Below the pieces are notes generated by a model, which worked only from the letters and a program-made list of their open reading frames with translations, was not told the origin of the DNA and made no database searches. From assembly GCA_949130485.1 (NCBI GenBank), contig OX422184.1:22033506-22097505 (forward strand): 64,000 nt of DNA. Reading direction: 5' to 3'. Origin of the DNA: Agelas oroides. Its lineage: Eukaryota; Porifera; Demospongiae; Agelasida; Agelasidae. Below, piece after piece: positions 28,401 to 36,841 of the stretch. A program made the position numbers and the translations under genes. Position 1 is the first letter of the stretch. Every line of letters starts with the position of its first letter.

Positions 28401-31400
28401 AGGAAAACTGAAGAACTAAACATTTCACATCACATCTGCAAATCCACAGTGATACACAACAGTAGCTAACTAGCTAGCTCATGAATCCACAGCATTACAT
28501 GTTACAATTATCCGGTACAATTCAAAAGATTCACTCTTTTGGAAAGGGAGCTTGGCAGCTTAGCTTAACTTGGCTAGACAGTATAGCTTTGTAGCTCTGT
28601 ATAGGCAATGAGCTACAGGGTAGCTATTAGTGTGTATATAGCACTGTGAGTCCATGGCACAGCATTACTACAACCGTCTATACATATCCAACTACTGAAC
28701 TACAGGTTGGAACTGCAACTGAGAAGCTTGGACTCACCCGGTCTCTGGCTGTAAGCAGCTAGCCCTCGAGCATGTCAATAGCTGTAACTTGACTAGAGGC
28801 CAGCAGCAAATCCAAACAAGACCACTTGAGCAAGACTCATCTAGAAATGAACAGCAGCTGTACTTTGCAGCTGCTAACAGTTTGTGAAGCCATGGTAATT
28901 GTTTACAGTATCATTTGCCATGCATGAACATTCAATCAATGAACCACATCAGATTCTGCCTTATAAAACATGCCTGGATGTTATGCAAAGTCACCCACTG
29001 CACAGGACGCGTTTCGGCCAATACCAGGTCATCAGCTATTGACATGCGCTGGGGTGACCGGGAGATGGGGACTGCCATATCATGCACAGAATGCAGTCAG
29101 CATGGCTGTCCCATGCATGAAAACAACAGAACCAAGTCTGTATCATGCATGGTCTGGAAGGGAGACGGATGTATGGAACATATGTGGACTTGTAGACTCA
29201 TGCATTACAATGGGTAGATCTGTGCGTGTATCATACGTGCATTATGCACAATACATGCACAGATCTACAATTCCATGAACATGTGCAGTCTAACATTAAC
29301 CCAATGGATATAGAATTACCCACAGAAGAATGTACGAACATTTTTCCATAGACTACATGCACGGATCTACCATATGCATAGCCCAATGGATATGAAATTA
29401 CTCACAGATGAACGTACAAACATTTCTTTCCATAGACTACATGTAGTGTAATAATGATTAATGTTCACTCCCAGGCCAAGTTATGAACATGTCATGCACC
29501 ATGCCTGCTTGAGGACACTTCCAAGGTGCTAATTATACACAAGAACAAGCCATGATGTGGCCTTGACCCTTAGTAACCTAGTAACCATGAGTGCTTTTCC
29601 AGCTCTTTATTATACCACTGTGCGATATCCACCCTAGTATTATGCTCAAGCCTATTCCACCAAGGTCTACCCAAGATGTTATGCATCACTCTTCTCTGGT
29701 CAACTACTATGCAGTGTCATGGGAGTTTATTATTTGGTCATTGATCGAGGTCAGAGCAGCATACCCACAGGTCTTGCAAGTACTGACTCTCTGGATCAAC
29801 AGGACCAGGATGCTGGAGCTGGATTGTATTGAGCTGTTTGGGATAAGGCCACACAAGGGTACTACCTAACTGGTGGTAGAGTAAGTTAGCAATCATCAGA
29901 CAGAGGATACAACTGGACACTCACACGTGCGTGTATACCACGTGAAGGTAGTAAAGGTACACAGTACCGTGCATACTAAAATGATGCCCACACATTGCAT
30001 CCTGTTCACACAAGAAGCAGTAAAATGACTGTCCAAAAACAAATAAATCCTCGGATAAATGTATGTATACCACTTCTCTGGAAAGCACTAGCTTTAACTA
30101 ATCTTATTATAATCAACCGATTTATAATACTGAAATTGCATTTGACATCATTGCTGCCACAATTTCCTCATATAAATATTGAAGCAATTTCGAGGATAGA
30201 TCTCAGTTGGCATCAATTAGAAATCCTCTGGAACCTACTTTATGACATTTGACTACGTAAACATGTACATGTGATGGACAATTTCTATGTGGGACTGCCA
30301 CATATAGATGCATGCACATGTATGTCAACACGCAGTAGACATACACAACATATCAGTGTACAGTGGAACCCAGCTATTCCACACCTCTGAAATGTGCATA
30401 TCTCATTTTTATGGACTTTTTGCTCACATGAATTGCACTTCTATTACAGCCGTACATTATACCCATGAAATGTGGACACCCCACTATTCCATAAAACGGA
30501 CGGATTCCAGGTCCTACAATTACTTGGCCTGTACAAAACTCAACTTGATAATGTGTACCCTCATGTGCCTCTCACGCAAATTGTCTGCCACCGCTGTTCA
30601 ATTCAACTATTGGACATTATAATACTTATAGTGTCTGGTTAGCCTTCTTTTCTACAGCAAGAGAGAGTTCTGAAACATGGCTTCATAGCACTCAATGGCA
30701 TGAGTATGCATTACTATGCATACCAGAAATATAATAGAAGCTTGCGAAATACATATGTGGCAGTCCCGAATAGAATTCGAATATTATTCCATCGCGTATT
30801 TCGAGCGTATCACCGAGTTTGACACGCTGTAGCGCTAAACTTCCGGTAGGGGCGGGGCTCATACACACTTCATAGACGTATCAGATATTCATGCATTTAC
30901 ATAGCGCATATGAGCACCGCCCTTAGCGGAAGTTCAGCGCTATAGCGCGTCAAACTCGGTGATGTGCTCGAAATACGCAACGGAATAATATTCGATTTCT
31001 ATTCGGGACTGCCACATATGTCCCCATATTCTGGACAGGCAGCAATAGGGTGTCTCTACTGTAACACCATTTGTAAATTAAATCTTAACACAATTTGCAT
31101 TTGATAATTACACAAGCGTACAACACGAAAGTGCAAGGCCCTGTATGTGCCCACACTAGTTTTCTGCAATTTACTACCACTGTTTTGCATTATGGAGCTT
31201 ACATTATTTCCTCCCCACAGGAAGTCAAAAGAAGCATAATAAGCTCAGTTTACATTGTAAGGCCACAGCACAGCTTGTATCCTATGAGCAACTTGCTCAA
31301 GAAGCCTATATTGTAAGTCTACAACACAACTCATATCCTACAAAGTAATCAAACATTCTACATTTGTAAGTATATATACAGTATAGGAAGTCACTTATCC

Positions 31401-34400
31401 GAACTTCAGTTATCCAAACTTTCACTTATCCAAACTCAATAAGATATTCATAGATATTTTGCTGTGCATTAAATGGAAAGTGTTCTGCTTTGTATACGAA
31501 TACTATTGTTTCACTTATCTGAACATTTCAGTTATCTGAACAACCCTTGGTCCCAGCATGTTCGGATAAGTGACTTCCTACTGTATGCAGTTTGAGTCCT
31601 CAAGCAACTTGCTCAATGAGTTTATTAATCATCTCAACCACTGTGGACACCTACTTTTTCTGAAACATTGAGCCAACAGTCATGGTTGATTAGAGTACTT
31701 GAGTGCCTTGAATTTACAATCACCTTGTCTCCAAAGTAAAGTAGGCATACTTATCAGCCATATTAAGTATAGCTAAATACACAGTATAATGCAATGGTTG
31801 AAATGATACAAATGCTTCTCTTGTGTGTGTCGGGGTATAAAGGCTTAAAAGGTCTCATGAGGCACAAATTCCTGCTCATTCACTATAGGCACACACACAT
31901 AGTCTGCATCATTGACACAGTTTGTTGACTGTAGCTACTGCCCTCACCTCTGTCTGTACATCAGGGTTAGCCCCACTGGCTAGAAGAAGTTCCACAACGC
32001 AAGAGTGGCCATGCAAGCTGGCAGTCAAGAGTGGTGCTTGACCAAACTAGAGTGAATGTATGAACAATCAATGAACCACATCTCCCTGAAAAAAGGCAGG
32101 CCTACATTTAGGCATAAGTACTAAGTTATGAAAGCCAACAATGCAAAGAGACTTGCATTATAGGAAAGGGACCACTACACCAAGTTGTAGTATACTGGAA
32201 GTGCACATACAACATCATCTCACCTGGTCCTGATAGTTCACATCAGCTCCTCTCTTCAATAGTTGGGTAACAATCTTGTCATGTCCTTTCTTGCTTGTAA
32301 TGTACAATGGTGTCCAGTTTCTCTGTTGATATATACAAGAACAAATAAAATACAAACTGGGTCACAATTCATGATATGCATCACCACAGCATTTACTATA
32401 AAGTTCTCTCTAAAATGCTCAAAGCATCTTGCCTCACGTTGGAAGTAAATGAATTTAGATGTTATGAGGCGAAAATAGAGGAAACCGAAAAAAGCCGGCA
32501 GTTGCCGGGAGTCGAACCCAGGACACCTCTGGCTTGAGCCGCCAGTGCTCTGCCACTGAGCCACAACAACCAGACAACCACCAACCCTCACAATCCTCTA
32601 TATGTACTGCACAAGTGGTACTGAATGCCTCAGTCGCACACCTGGCAGCCACTTGTATGTGCCGTCAGAACTCTTTTAGGGGTCGACCGGAAAATTCTCT
32701 CCATTCCAGATGGAGAGAATTTTCCGGTCGACCGGTCGGATTGTGAGGTCCATTCCAGATGGAGAGAATTTTCCGGTCGACCGGTTGGATTGTGAGGGCT
32801 GGTGGCTCAGTGGCAGAGTACTGGCGGCTCAAGCCAGAGGTGTCCTGGGTTCGACTGCCGGCTTTTTTCGCTTTCCTCTATTTTCATCTCATAACATCTT
32901 TTCTCTAGTAAAGGTGAAAATAATTCCCAATTTAATGAAAGCATCAAAAGTACATACAATTAACATTAACGGTTGTGTAACTAGTTGCCAGCCCTCACAA
33001 TCATCTACCGTATTGTCCCGGGCAAGTGCCCATTTCCGTGCAAGCGCCTACCCCCCAATTTTGACAGTTTTGTCGTTTTTTGAGATCCTCCGTGTAACTG
33101 CCCACCATGCAAAATTGTTGCATAATAAATCAAAAGTAGGTTCGCTGAGCTCACATACGTAGCTGTGATCATTCTAATGTGCTTCAGGCACCACGACATC
33201 TGGCATCAAAGTTTTGCACACACCCGTACGTAGCCTCGTTCATCGCGTTCTTCGATTGCGGCATGAACTTCACGTACTGCAAGCGACAAATGCTGAGGAA
33301 GTTTGGCAACAAGGCTGTGATTTGGTCCGCTTTCTAGCACAATACAGCGGACCTACTTTCGATAATTAGACCCAGAGGAGGTCGGACATGGTTGACCTTT
33401 TCTAATTAAAACAACTGAGGTCGTCACTAATAGATCTTGGCTATTGCAAGGTAGAAAGTTTTTCTGTTAATGGACTCAGCCTTGAATCTTGATTTGAAAA
33501 CTGGGGCACCCCTCAGTAAAAGTCGAGAGAGGTAGTCTGTTGAGATACGAAAATCAATTAGTGATGATCTCAGCCAGTAAAGTTCCGACCTCCTCTGAAT
33601 TGGACCATTCAAGCACCTCCTCCATGTAACCGTCCACCCTCAATTTTTGGTGCTTGAGCTGCGAGCGTCCATGGGCACTTGCCCGACTCCACACAAACAA
33701 GTACTTACGGTATCTTTGATGTCAACATCAATGCCAGCTGCTAGAAATCTGTGCACCACCTCCAGGTTACCCTCCTCACAAGCCTGGAACAGTTGCTCTG
33801 GGTCCTGGTGAAAACAACACAAGGAAACAACAAAATCAAGGAGAGGAAGGTTTGTACTGTTATAGGCCATCACACATACCATTATTTATTATTATCTTTC
33901 CTCCACAATAATCTGCTCATATTATGTCAAATCAGTTGGGCAGATGGGAGTATTGCTCAAACTTTTACCTATAGAACTGTGGTTTCTGCTCAGTGAGGCT
34001 GACAAATCAAAAGACGTTTGAGCACCATTCCTTGAATTGACCAGAATGATCAAAAGTGACGGAACACAGCTCAATCTACGAGCAGAATTAAAACCCTCTA
34101 ATTTTGCTACATTTTGAGTAGAAGACTGTTTGAGGATGTATATGCTAGCTATGGCATGCATAGATAAGTGAAAACGCCGGTATGATTCATATGTACTCAA
34201 AACCAAGACTCCCTCTGGAAACAGCTACATCCGCCAAATAACACTGTTTATATCTACAAAATTTGTAGAACATTCAAAGTAAACTTACTGCTGTGTCTTC
34301 CTCAGTGACATCCTCATAGATGCATTCACCCTCCACTGTCACCTTTAAAATACAATGCTGCTGAAAGAATTCGGTGTCAATTTTTGCTCTTTCGATAAGT

Positions 34401-36841
34401 GGCTCAATCAGGCCTGACGGAACAAGCCATGTGACTGAAAAACAGCCCTCACGAATGCGATCAAGTAATGTTGTTGGAGGCGAATCTGGCATAAGGTAGC
34501 GTGAAGAGAAGAGTTCCCAAACCTCAGCAAGGTAATGTAATGAGTGGTCAAGAAATTCTGTTTTCCATTCAACAGAACGATAGTAGCGAGGATCGTACTT
34601 TGCTCTTTTTGCTGGAGGAAGGGGGTCAGCAACATCAAAGTCAGCCTCAATATATTCTTCAACTGTGGTTACTACGGAGTGAGCTTTCACATCTTTCTTG
34701 TAGGTCTTCACCCAGCCCTCTATCTCAGGATCATTAGCTCCAAACTTTTTGGCAATTCGCACCAGTGGAGAGTAGTGCAAGTAATCCCACAGGCCGTGGT
34801 AGGTGATGGCTTCAAAGATTTTCAGCAAACTGGTTGGAGATTGAGGGATACAATCACCAGGAGGAAATTGATTTGCAACAAACAACCGAAACTCTTCAGT
34901 ATCAACTCCGTTCCTGAACAGCTTGCTGCACACATTTGTCTGAAAACCTGCGAATTTGTCGATAATGGCCTGGCGGTTTTCATGTGCAAAAACAGCAGCC
35001 TTACTCAACTCTTGATGACTACCAATAGCTGCGTGAGAACAGATACATACTATAGATATAAAAACTACTTATCTGATCTAGGATAGAGACTAGGCTAAAC
35101 TTCACCAGCTTTAATAGTGCAAGATTTTAGCACACAGACAATGAACACAGACAATTCCTATACTCCCATAACAATTGCACTATGCATGCCTGTGAGACAT
35201 AGCACAATATAACCATGCAGCCTGCTCTTCAGATTACATGTGTTGTACATCTTCAGTACAGATGTACTGTAAGTTATCCATACAAGATAATTCAACAACT
35301 CAACATTGTCCTAATTGCTAGCTGATAAATGCATAATACTGACATGGCAGGCTACTCAGAAGCGTGTTACATTCACCACTGTACTATCAAACTTACTCAA
35401 TTGTGTTTTAGTCACTCCATGTGGATTGGGTGATGTCTGCTGGGTCATGTTCACCATCAATTCAGATGTCTCTGTGGTAAATACAAAGTTCCAGACCCAT
35501 AGCGAGATAGCATAAACTACTTATCCACACATGTAGTTAACTATTGATAATTACAGTGGAACTGCATGGATATTAACAACAAAACATTAGCAGTGATAGC
35601 AGGCACGAATGCAAGCATATCCATTTCACATACTTTTAGCCTTGTGGTTCTGGGCAATCTTTGTTGCAAGAGACACATTTCCTCCACCTGCAGGATGGCT
35701 CACTGCCTTCACCAAATGCTGCCAAGTTGGTTCTCCAAACCTCTTCATGTTGTAGTTCCTATTCAGCCACTCTTTCAGTGTCGCGAGCAGGCAAGCAGTA
35801 GGGTTGCCAGTGTTCCCAGCTTGAATGGTATCCAAGACATCAGGTTTCAGACGTAACGCTAACCCCAAACTCTTCCAGTTGGAAGCAGTGGGGTTAAGCT
35901 CACTTTGCACATCAAAAAGGTCATCGAGATCTAAATTGTGGGTAGAATAATTGTTGACAAACAAGCTCACAAAGTACAACGAATCTTTAATGGTATGAAG
36001 AGAGATAAAGAAAAGCAAAAAGCCAGCAGCAATCATCAAACCCAGGTCAATTGGTTTGAGCTGCCAGTACTTTGTCCACTGAGCTATGACACCCGGCAAC
36101 CACCAGCCCTCACAATCTTCTACATATATATATTATACAGGTGGTACTGAATGCCTCAGTTGTAACACCTGGCATTCACTCTATATGTGTGTGCTGTCAA
36201 AACTCCATTAGATGTCGACCATAACATTTTCTCACTCAGAAGAGAAGCTGAGTGGTATCTTTGACTCTAAACATTTTCAAGCATCTTGCCTTAGATGCAA
36301 AAAAATGTATGCTCTGACTTCAATGCTATGAGGCGAAATAGGAGAAAAGCCAGTAGATCTTTCCTTAAGAGATACTGACTCTAAGGAGTCTATGTGATTT
36401 CAAAACCTGAGTGCAGCAAAGAGGCTACTATAATGGCAAGAATTTATAAAACATACAGATCCCATTGGATTAACATAAAAGCACACAGGATGCACATATA
36501 GGTGACTAGAGGATGCACTAGCTGTTGCATGCACAAGTTAGATGGCCCACAAAATGTCAGTCCCACACTGACCAAATAATATTTTGACATAAACAATACC
36601 TACTTAGTGTGACATAGAAAAAAAAAGAAAAAAATTTGTCATCCATCGGGTATCTACATCATGTATTAGAATACACCTCTATTAGTGTCCTCCTTTTCGA
36701 CATGAATTATTATCATAGATGGACAATATCCACAGCCAAATTGTGAAGACCACAAATGTCAAGTATCTTTGTAGCCACAATTACCTAGTGGAGTGGAATC
36801 AACTCCTGAGATATCAATGATATCAGAGGAACTCTGTGCAG
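10362..36841 (-). CDS. Death domain - unknown block - ankyrin repeat protein, gene span (both ends open)
   Basis: Nine exons on the minus strand join in phase: acidic linker, Death domain, a 246-residue block, then six ankyrin repeats. I associate this architecture with predicted sponge proteins in large families (recall, unverified). Death domains assemble homotypic signalling complexes, and ankyrin repeats bind proteins, so a cytoplasmic adaptor or immune-type receptor is likely; this is inference. The N-terminal exon(s) above 36841 were not identified. The C-terminus may lie below 10362 or outside the window, as no stop was found. Introns of 0.2 to 11.5 kb are filled with repeats. It diverges from the ARHGAP39-like gene. 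No enzymatic domain was seen. Confidence 0.8.
12113..12730. mobile_element. TTAA-type (piggyBac-like) MITE
   Basis: Flanked by TTAA at 12109-12112 and 12731-12734; ends CCCTTTAACCCC and GGTGTAATGGG. 618 bp. Inside, the piece with ATTTGGCC(A/G)CTATCGGGTGTAA occurs twice (12659-12690, 12706-12727). TTAA target duplication and CCC ends are piggyBac hallmarks; no transposase. Confidence 0.6.
12806..13500. repeat. Dispersed repeat, pair with 3226-3870
   Basis: Second copy of the repeat at 3226, with small indels. A neighbouring repeat pair (5085-5950 and 13722-14500) follows in both places, so the two may be parts of one larger transposon. Confidence 0.6.
13722..14500. repeat. Dispersed repeat, pair with 5085-5950
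   Basis: Second copy of the 5085 repeat, same orientation, in the intron between ankyrin repeats 5 and 6. Confidence 0.6.
15193..17700 (+). mobile_element. Copy of the repeat family with ~950-bp insertion
   Basis: Starts AGAGAGTCGGTAGACTCTC and runs parallel to 21217-22720, including shared open stretches and the flanking large inverted repeat (arms 17085-17229 and 17552-17697). Between about 16036 and 16986 it holds sequence absent from the other copy. Lies in the Death/ANK intron between repeats 5 and 6. Confidence 0.65.
16036..16986. mobile_element. Insertion with inverted GGAAACTGGAAAT arrays
   Basis: Defined by comparison with 21217-22720. Begins CATATGGAAAAGCAGGAAAC at 16048 and has the reverse complement ending at about 16882. 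Each end carries a tandem array of the ~13-nt unit GGAAACTGGAAAT (16075-16170 direct, 16805-16860 reversed). Related single units occur at 11585 and 27300. Class unknown. Confidence 0.5.
19169..19267 (-). CDS. Death/ANK gene: ankyrin repeat 5
   Basis: 99 nt, phase 0-0, acceptor TTACAG, donor GTGAAG. Encodes DGQTALYIACKKGHDQIVTF then LLRRKANVNHQTK. Confidence 0.9.
19750..19968. mobile_element. Short MITE with internal 17-bp tandem repeat
   Basis: CATATTTCTTCA at the left and GAAGAAATATG at the right. Inside, CCCTCGAATAGTCACCG is repeated about four times (19768-19835). A related piece is at 42360-42436 in ARHGAP39 intron 2. Confidence 0.55.
20326..20424 (-). CDS. Death/ANK gene: ankyrin repeat 4
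   Basis: 99 nt, phase 0-0, acceptor TCACAG, donor GTGAGA. Encodes NGFGALHVACQEGHALVVEL then LLQAGASVEQETK. It lies 11.5 kb downstream of repeat 3 across a repeat-filled intron; it could belong to a separate ANK gene, but strand, phase and exon size agree with one gene. Confidence 0.88.
20793..20886. mobile_element. Long perfect-looking hairpin
   Basis: AGTTATATCCCTCCCTGGGG and CCCAGGGAGGGATATAACT flank ACATTGGTGTC/GACACCAATGT, a near-complete palindrome of ~94 bp in the intron before ankyrin repeat 4. Confidence 0.65.
21217..22720 (+). mobile_element. Copy of the repeat family, uninterrupted
   Basis: Starts TATCAGAGAGTCGGTAGACT and ends in the second arm of a large inverted repeat (arms about 22125-22265 and 22585-22715, ATGTAGGGATGGGGCTTTGCC). 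Contains the hairpin AGTCTCGTTCCCAGACC (21690-21739). Two small TAGCCTCGTTCC-type pieces sit in the loop. No transposase or RT was recognised. Confidence 0.65.
22846..22908 (-). ncRNA. Type I minimal hammerhead ribozyme (retroelement-borne)
   Basis: The minus strand contains CTGATGAG, a 4-bp stem II (GGUC/GGCC) with loop UAGUAUU, then CGAAAC, a one-pair stem III, the cleavage triplet GTC (plus 22862-22864), and a closing stem I of 6 bp (GCGCAG/CTGCGC), an internal loop and 7 bp (GTCACCC/GGGTGAC). All invariant core bases of a hammerhead are present. Very short stem III is the form known from Penelope-like elements. It lies about 350 nt downstream of an RT fragment on the same strand, where a Penelope 3' pseudo-LTR would be. 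Confidence 0.8.
23254..23640 (-). pseudogene. Penelope-like reverse-transcriptase C-terminal fragment
   Basis: Minus-strand frame reading SYLDLNI, YDKRDTFSFSIVNFPHMDSN, PAYGVVISQLVRY, YQDFAYRSKLLTTRLLRQGY, ending LPTV and a stop. The YLDLxI, YDKRDxFxFxIVNFP, SNIP, PAYGV and SQLxRY blocks are familiar from the end of Penelope-like or related reverse transcriptases in animal genomes. The RT palm with its catalytic Asp residues is missing; a MITE-like end (GTTAGCCTCG) lies just upstream. So this is a 5'-truncated relic. Assignment to Penelope-like elements is supported by the hammerhead motif 350 nt downstream on the same strand. Confidence 0.7.
23690..24095. repeat. Dispersed repeat, pair with 29518-29885
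   Basis: Shares CAAGGTGCTA, TATACACAAGAACA, GGTCATTGAT(T/C)GAGGT, GGATC(G/A)ACAGGACCAG and CCTAACTGGTGG with 29518-29885. Possibly part of the same retroelement remains as the neighbouring RT fragment. Confidence 0.55.
24100..28900. other. Intron stretch with old repeats
   Basis: Within the intron between ankyrin repeats 3 and 4. Holds two small TA-target MITEs (24845-24945, TAGCCTCATTCCCAGCC ends; 26139-26214, TAGTCTCGTTCCCA ends) and the partial repeat at 25500. No coding exon recognised. Confidence 0.4.
25500..25870. repeat. Partial third copy of the 5085/13722 repeat
   Basis: Shares GTGGATTATGTAGTTCTTG, TTCAAGTGTTGGGAGGTACT and the ACCTGTGAATACACATAC end. In the intron between ankyrin repeats 3 and 4. 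Confidence 0.55.
28990..29058 (-). ncRNA. Second, damaged hammerhead ribozyme copy
   Basis: Same family as 22846-22908 (same outer GTCACCC/GGGTGAC stem, CTGATGA, CCGAAAC, GCGTC). Stem II has lost bases and stem I carries an extra segment on one side, so folding and cleavage are doubtful. Flanks 28918-29100 resemble 22785-22975, which suggests a second solo pseudo-LTR; no RT sequence was recognised beside it. Confidence 0.6.
29518..29885. repeat. Dispersed repeat, pair with 23690-24095
   Basis: Second copy, same orientation, also placed close to a hammerhead copy (28990-29058). That both copies lie 0.5-0.8 kb from a hammerhead suggests one retroelement family. Confidence 0.55.
30752..31020. 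mobile_element. Foldback MITE, GGCAGTCCCG family
   Basis: Ends CATATGTGGCAGTCCCG and its complement CGGGACTGCCACATATG. Both halves are nearly complementary (arms ~110 bp with GAACTTCCG/GGCGGGGCTCAT motifs). Same family as 62270-62534, with partial copies at 55830-56015, 56871-57240 and 44990-45185. Confidence 0.75.
31379..31584. mobile_element. pogo/Tigger-type MITE, intact short copy
   Basis: About 205 bp with terminal inverted repeats of the type AGGAAGTCACTTATCCGAAC and CGGATAAGTGACTTCCTACTG, flanked by TA. Same family as 482-1512, without the nested insert. Lies in the Death/ANK intron between ankyrin repeats 3 and 4. Confidence 0.7.
31948..32046 (-). CDS. Death/ANK gene: ankyrin repeat 3
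   Basis: 99 nt, phase 0-0, acceptor CTCTAG, donor GTGAGG. Encodes FGQAPLLTASLHGHSCVVEL then LLASGANPDVQTE. Canonical repeat, 177 nt from the previous one. Confidence 0.92.
32224..32322 (-). CDS. Death/ANK gene: ankyrin repeat 2
   Basis: 99 nt, phase 0-0, acceptor AACAG, donor GTGAGA. Encodes RNWTPLYITSKKGHDKIVTQ then LLKRGADVNYQDQ, a canonical 33-residue repeat (TPL, GH, LL, GADVN). Confidence 0.92.
32455..32612 (-). mobile_element. tRNA-derived SINE, copy 1
   Basis: On the minus strand TGGCTCAGTGGCAGAGCAC (A box) and GGGTTCGACTCCC (B box, about 32507-32519), followed by GGCTTTTTTCGG. Pol III promoter elements with tRNA spacing but no intact tRNA cloverleaf end; copies on both strands nearby show it is a SINE. 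Confidence 0.75.
32682..32790. repeat. Palindrome and direct repeats between two SINEs
   Basis: GGTCGACCGGAAAATTCTC and its complement around CATTCCAGATG form a palindrome at 32682-32732; then TCCATTCCAGATGGAGAGAA with TTTTCCGGTCGACCGGT is repeated once more (32749-32784). Confidence 0.7.
32790..32905 (+). mobile_element. tRNA-derived SINE, copy 2
   Basis: Plus strand GGCTCAGTGGCAGAGTACTG and GGGTTCGACTGCC, same tail as copy 1 (CTTTTTTCGCTTTCCTCTA). Faces copy 1 across a palindromic junction. Confidence 0.75.
33006..33711. mobile_element. MITE abutting ankyrin-repeat-1 splice donor
   Basis: Left TACCGTATTGTCCCGGGCAA plus GTGCCC; right GGGCACTTGCCCGAC and TACTTACGGTA, a loose inverted pair with TA at both ends. 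The donor of ankyrin repeat 1 (minus GTAAGT) lies within the right end. Interior carries matching CCAATTTTGACAG/CAATTTTTGG pieces. Confidence 0.5.
33709..33804 (-). CDS. Death/ANK gene: ankyrin repeat 1
   Basis: 96 nt, phase 0-0, acceptor CACCAG, donor GTAAGT. Encodes DPEQLFQACEEGNLEVVHRF then LAAGIDVDIKDT, a 32-residue N-cap-type ankyrin repeat. A MITE end abuts the donor (see findings). Confidence 0.88.
34289..35028 (-). CDS. Death/ANK gene: 246-residue block of unknown fold
   Basis: 740 nt in one exon, acceptor CACGCAG, donor GTAAGT, phase 1 in and 0 out. Opens IGSHQELSKAAVFAHENRQ. Further on: SPTSLLKIFEAITYHGLWDY, a basic KRAKYDPRYYR motif, EWKTEFLDHSLHYLAEVWEL, and GCFSVTWLVPSGLIEPLIER, ending VTEEDTA. 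Mostly helical in appearance. I recall near relatives next to Death domains in sponge gene models but know no named domain. No catalytic motif seen. The open frame shows no damage. Confidence 0.85.
35634..35930 (-). CDS. Death/ANK gene: Death-domain exon
   Basis: 297 nt, acceptor TTTAG, donor GTATGT, phases 1 in and 1 out. Encodes LDDLFDVQSELNPTASNWKS then GLALRL, LDTIQA, PTACLLATLKEWLN, GEPTWQHLVKAVSHPAGGGN and LATKIAQNHK. The W..LG..L, ..I.. , ...LL..W and TW..L..A helix pattern is that of the Death fold. The one longer exon encodes the whole domain. Confidence 0.85.
36010..36125 (-). mobile_element. tRNA-derived SINE, copy 3
   Basis: Minus strand ATAGCTCAGTGGACAAAGTA and GACCTGGGTTTGATGATTG; older and more diverged. 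It lies directly upstream of the Death-domain exon. Confidence 0.65.
36785..36841 (-). CDS. Death/ANK gene: acidic linker exon
   Basis: 57 nt between CTTCAG and GTAATT on the minus strand. Read with two leading bases it encodes AQSSSDIIDISGVDSTPL and leaves one base, the phase required by the Death-domain exon. Weak but consistent; no homology recognised. Confidence 0.5.
   Translation of the reverse strand: MHRVPLISLISQELIPLH

Noticed and set aside
32490-32570. tRNA gene on the minus strand
   Set aside because: Good A and B boxes, but no complete acceptor stem, and the same unit with the same tail occurs nearby in other orientations, so it is a SINE.
34501-35086. Plus-strand frames of 78 and 180 codons
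   Set aside because: Antisense shadows of the 246-codon minus exon, with no homology or codon logic of their own.
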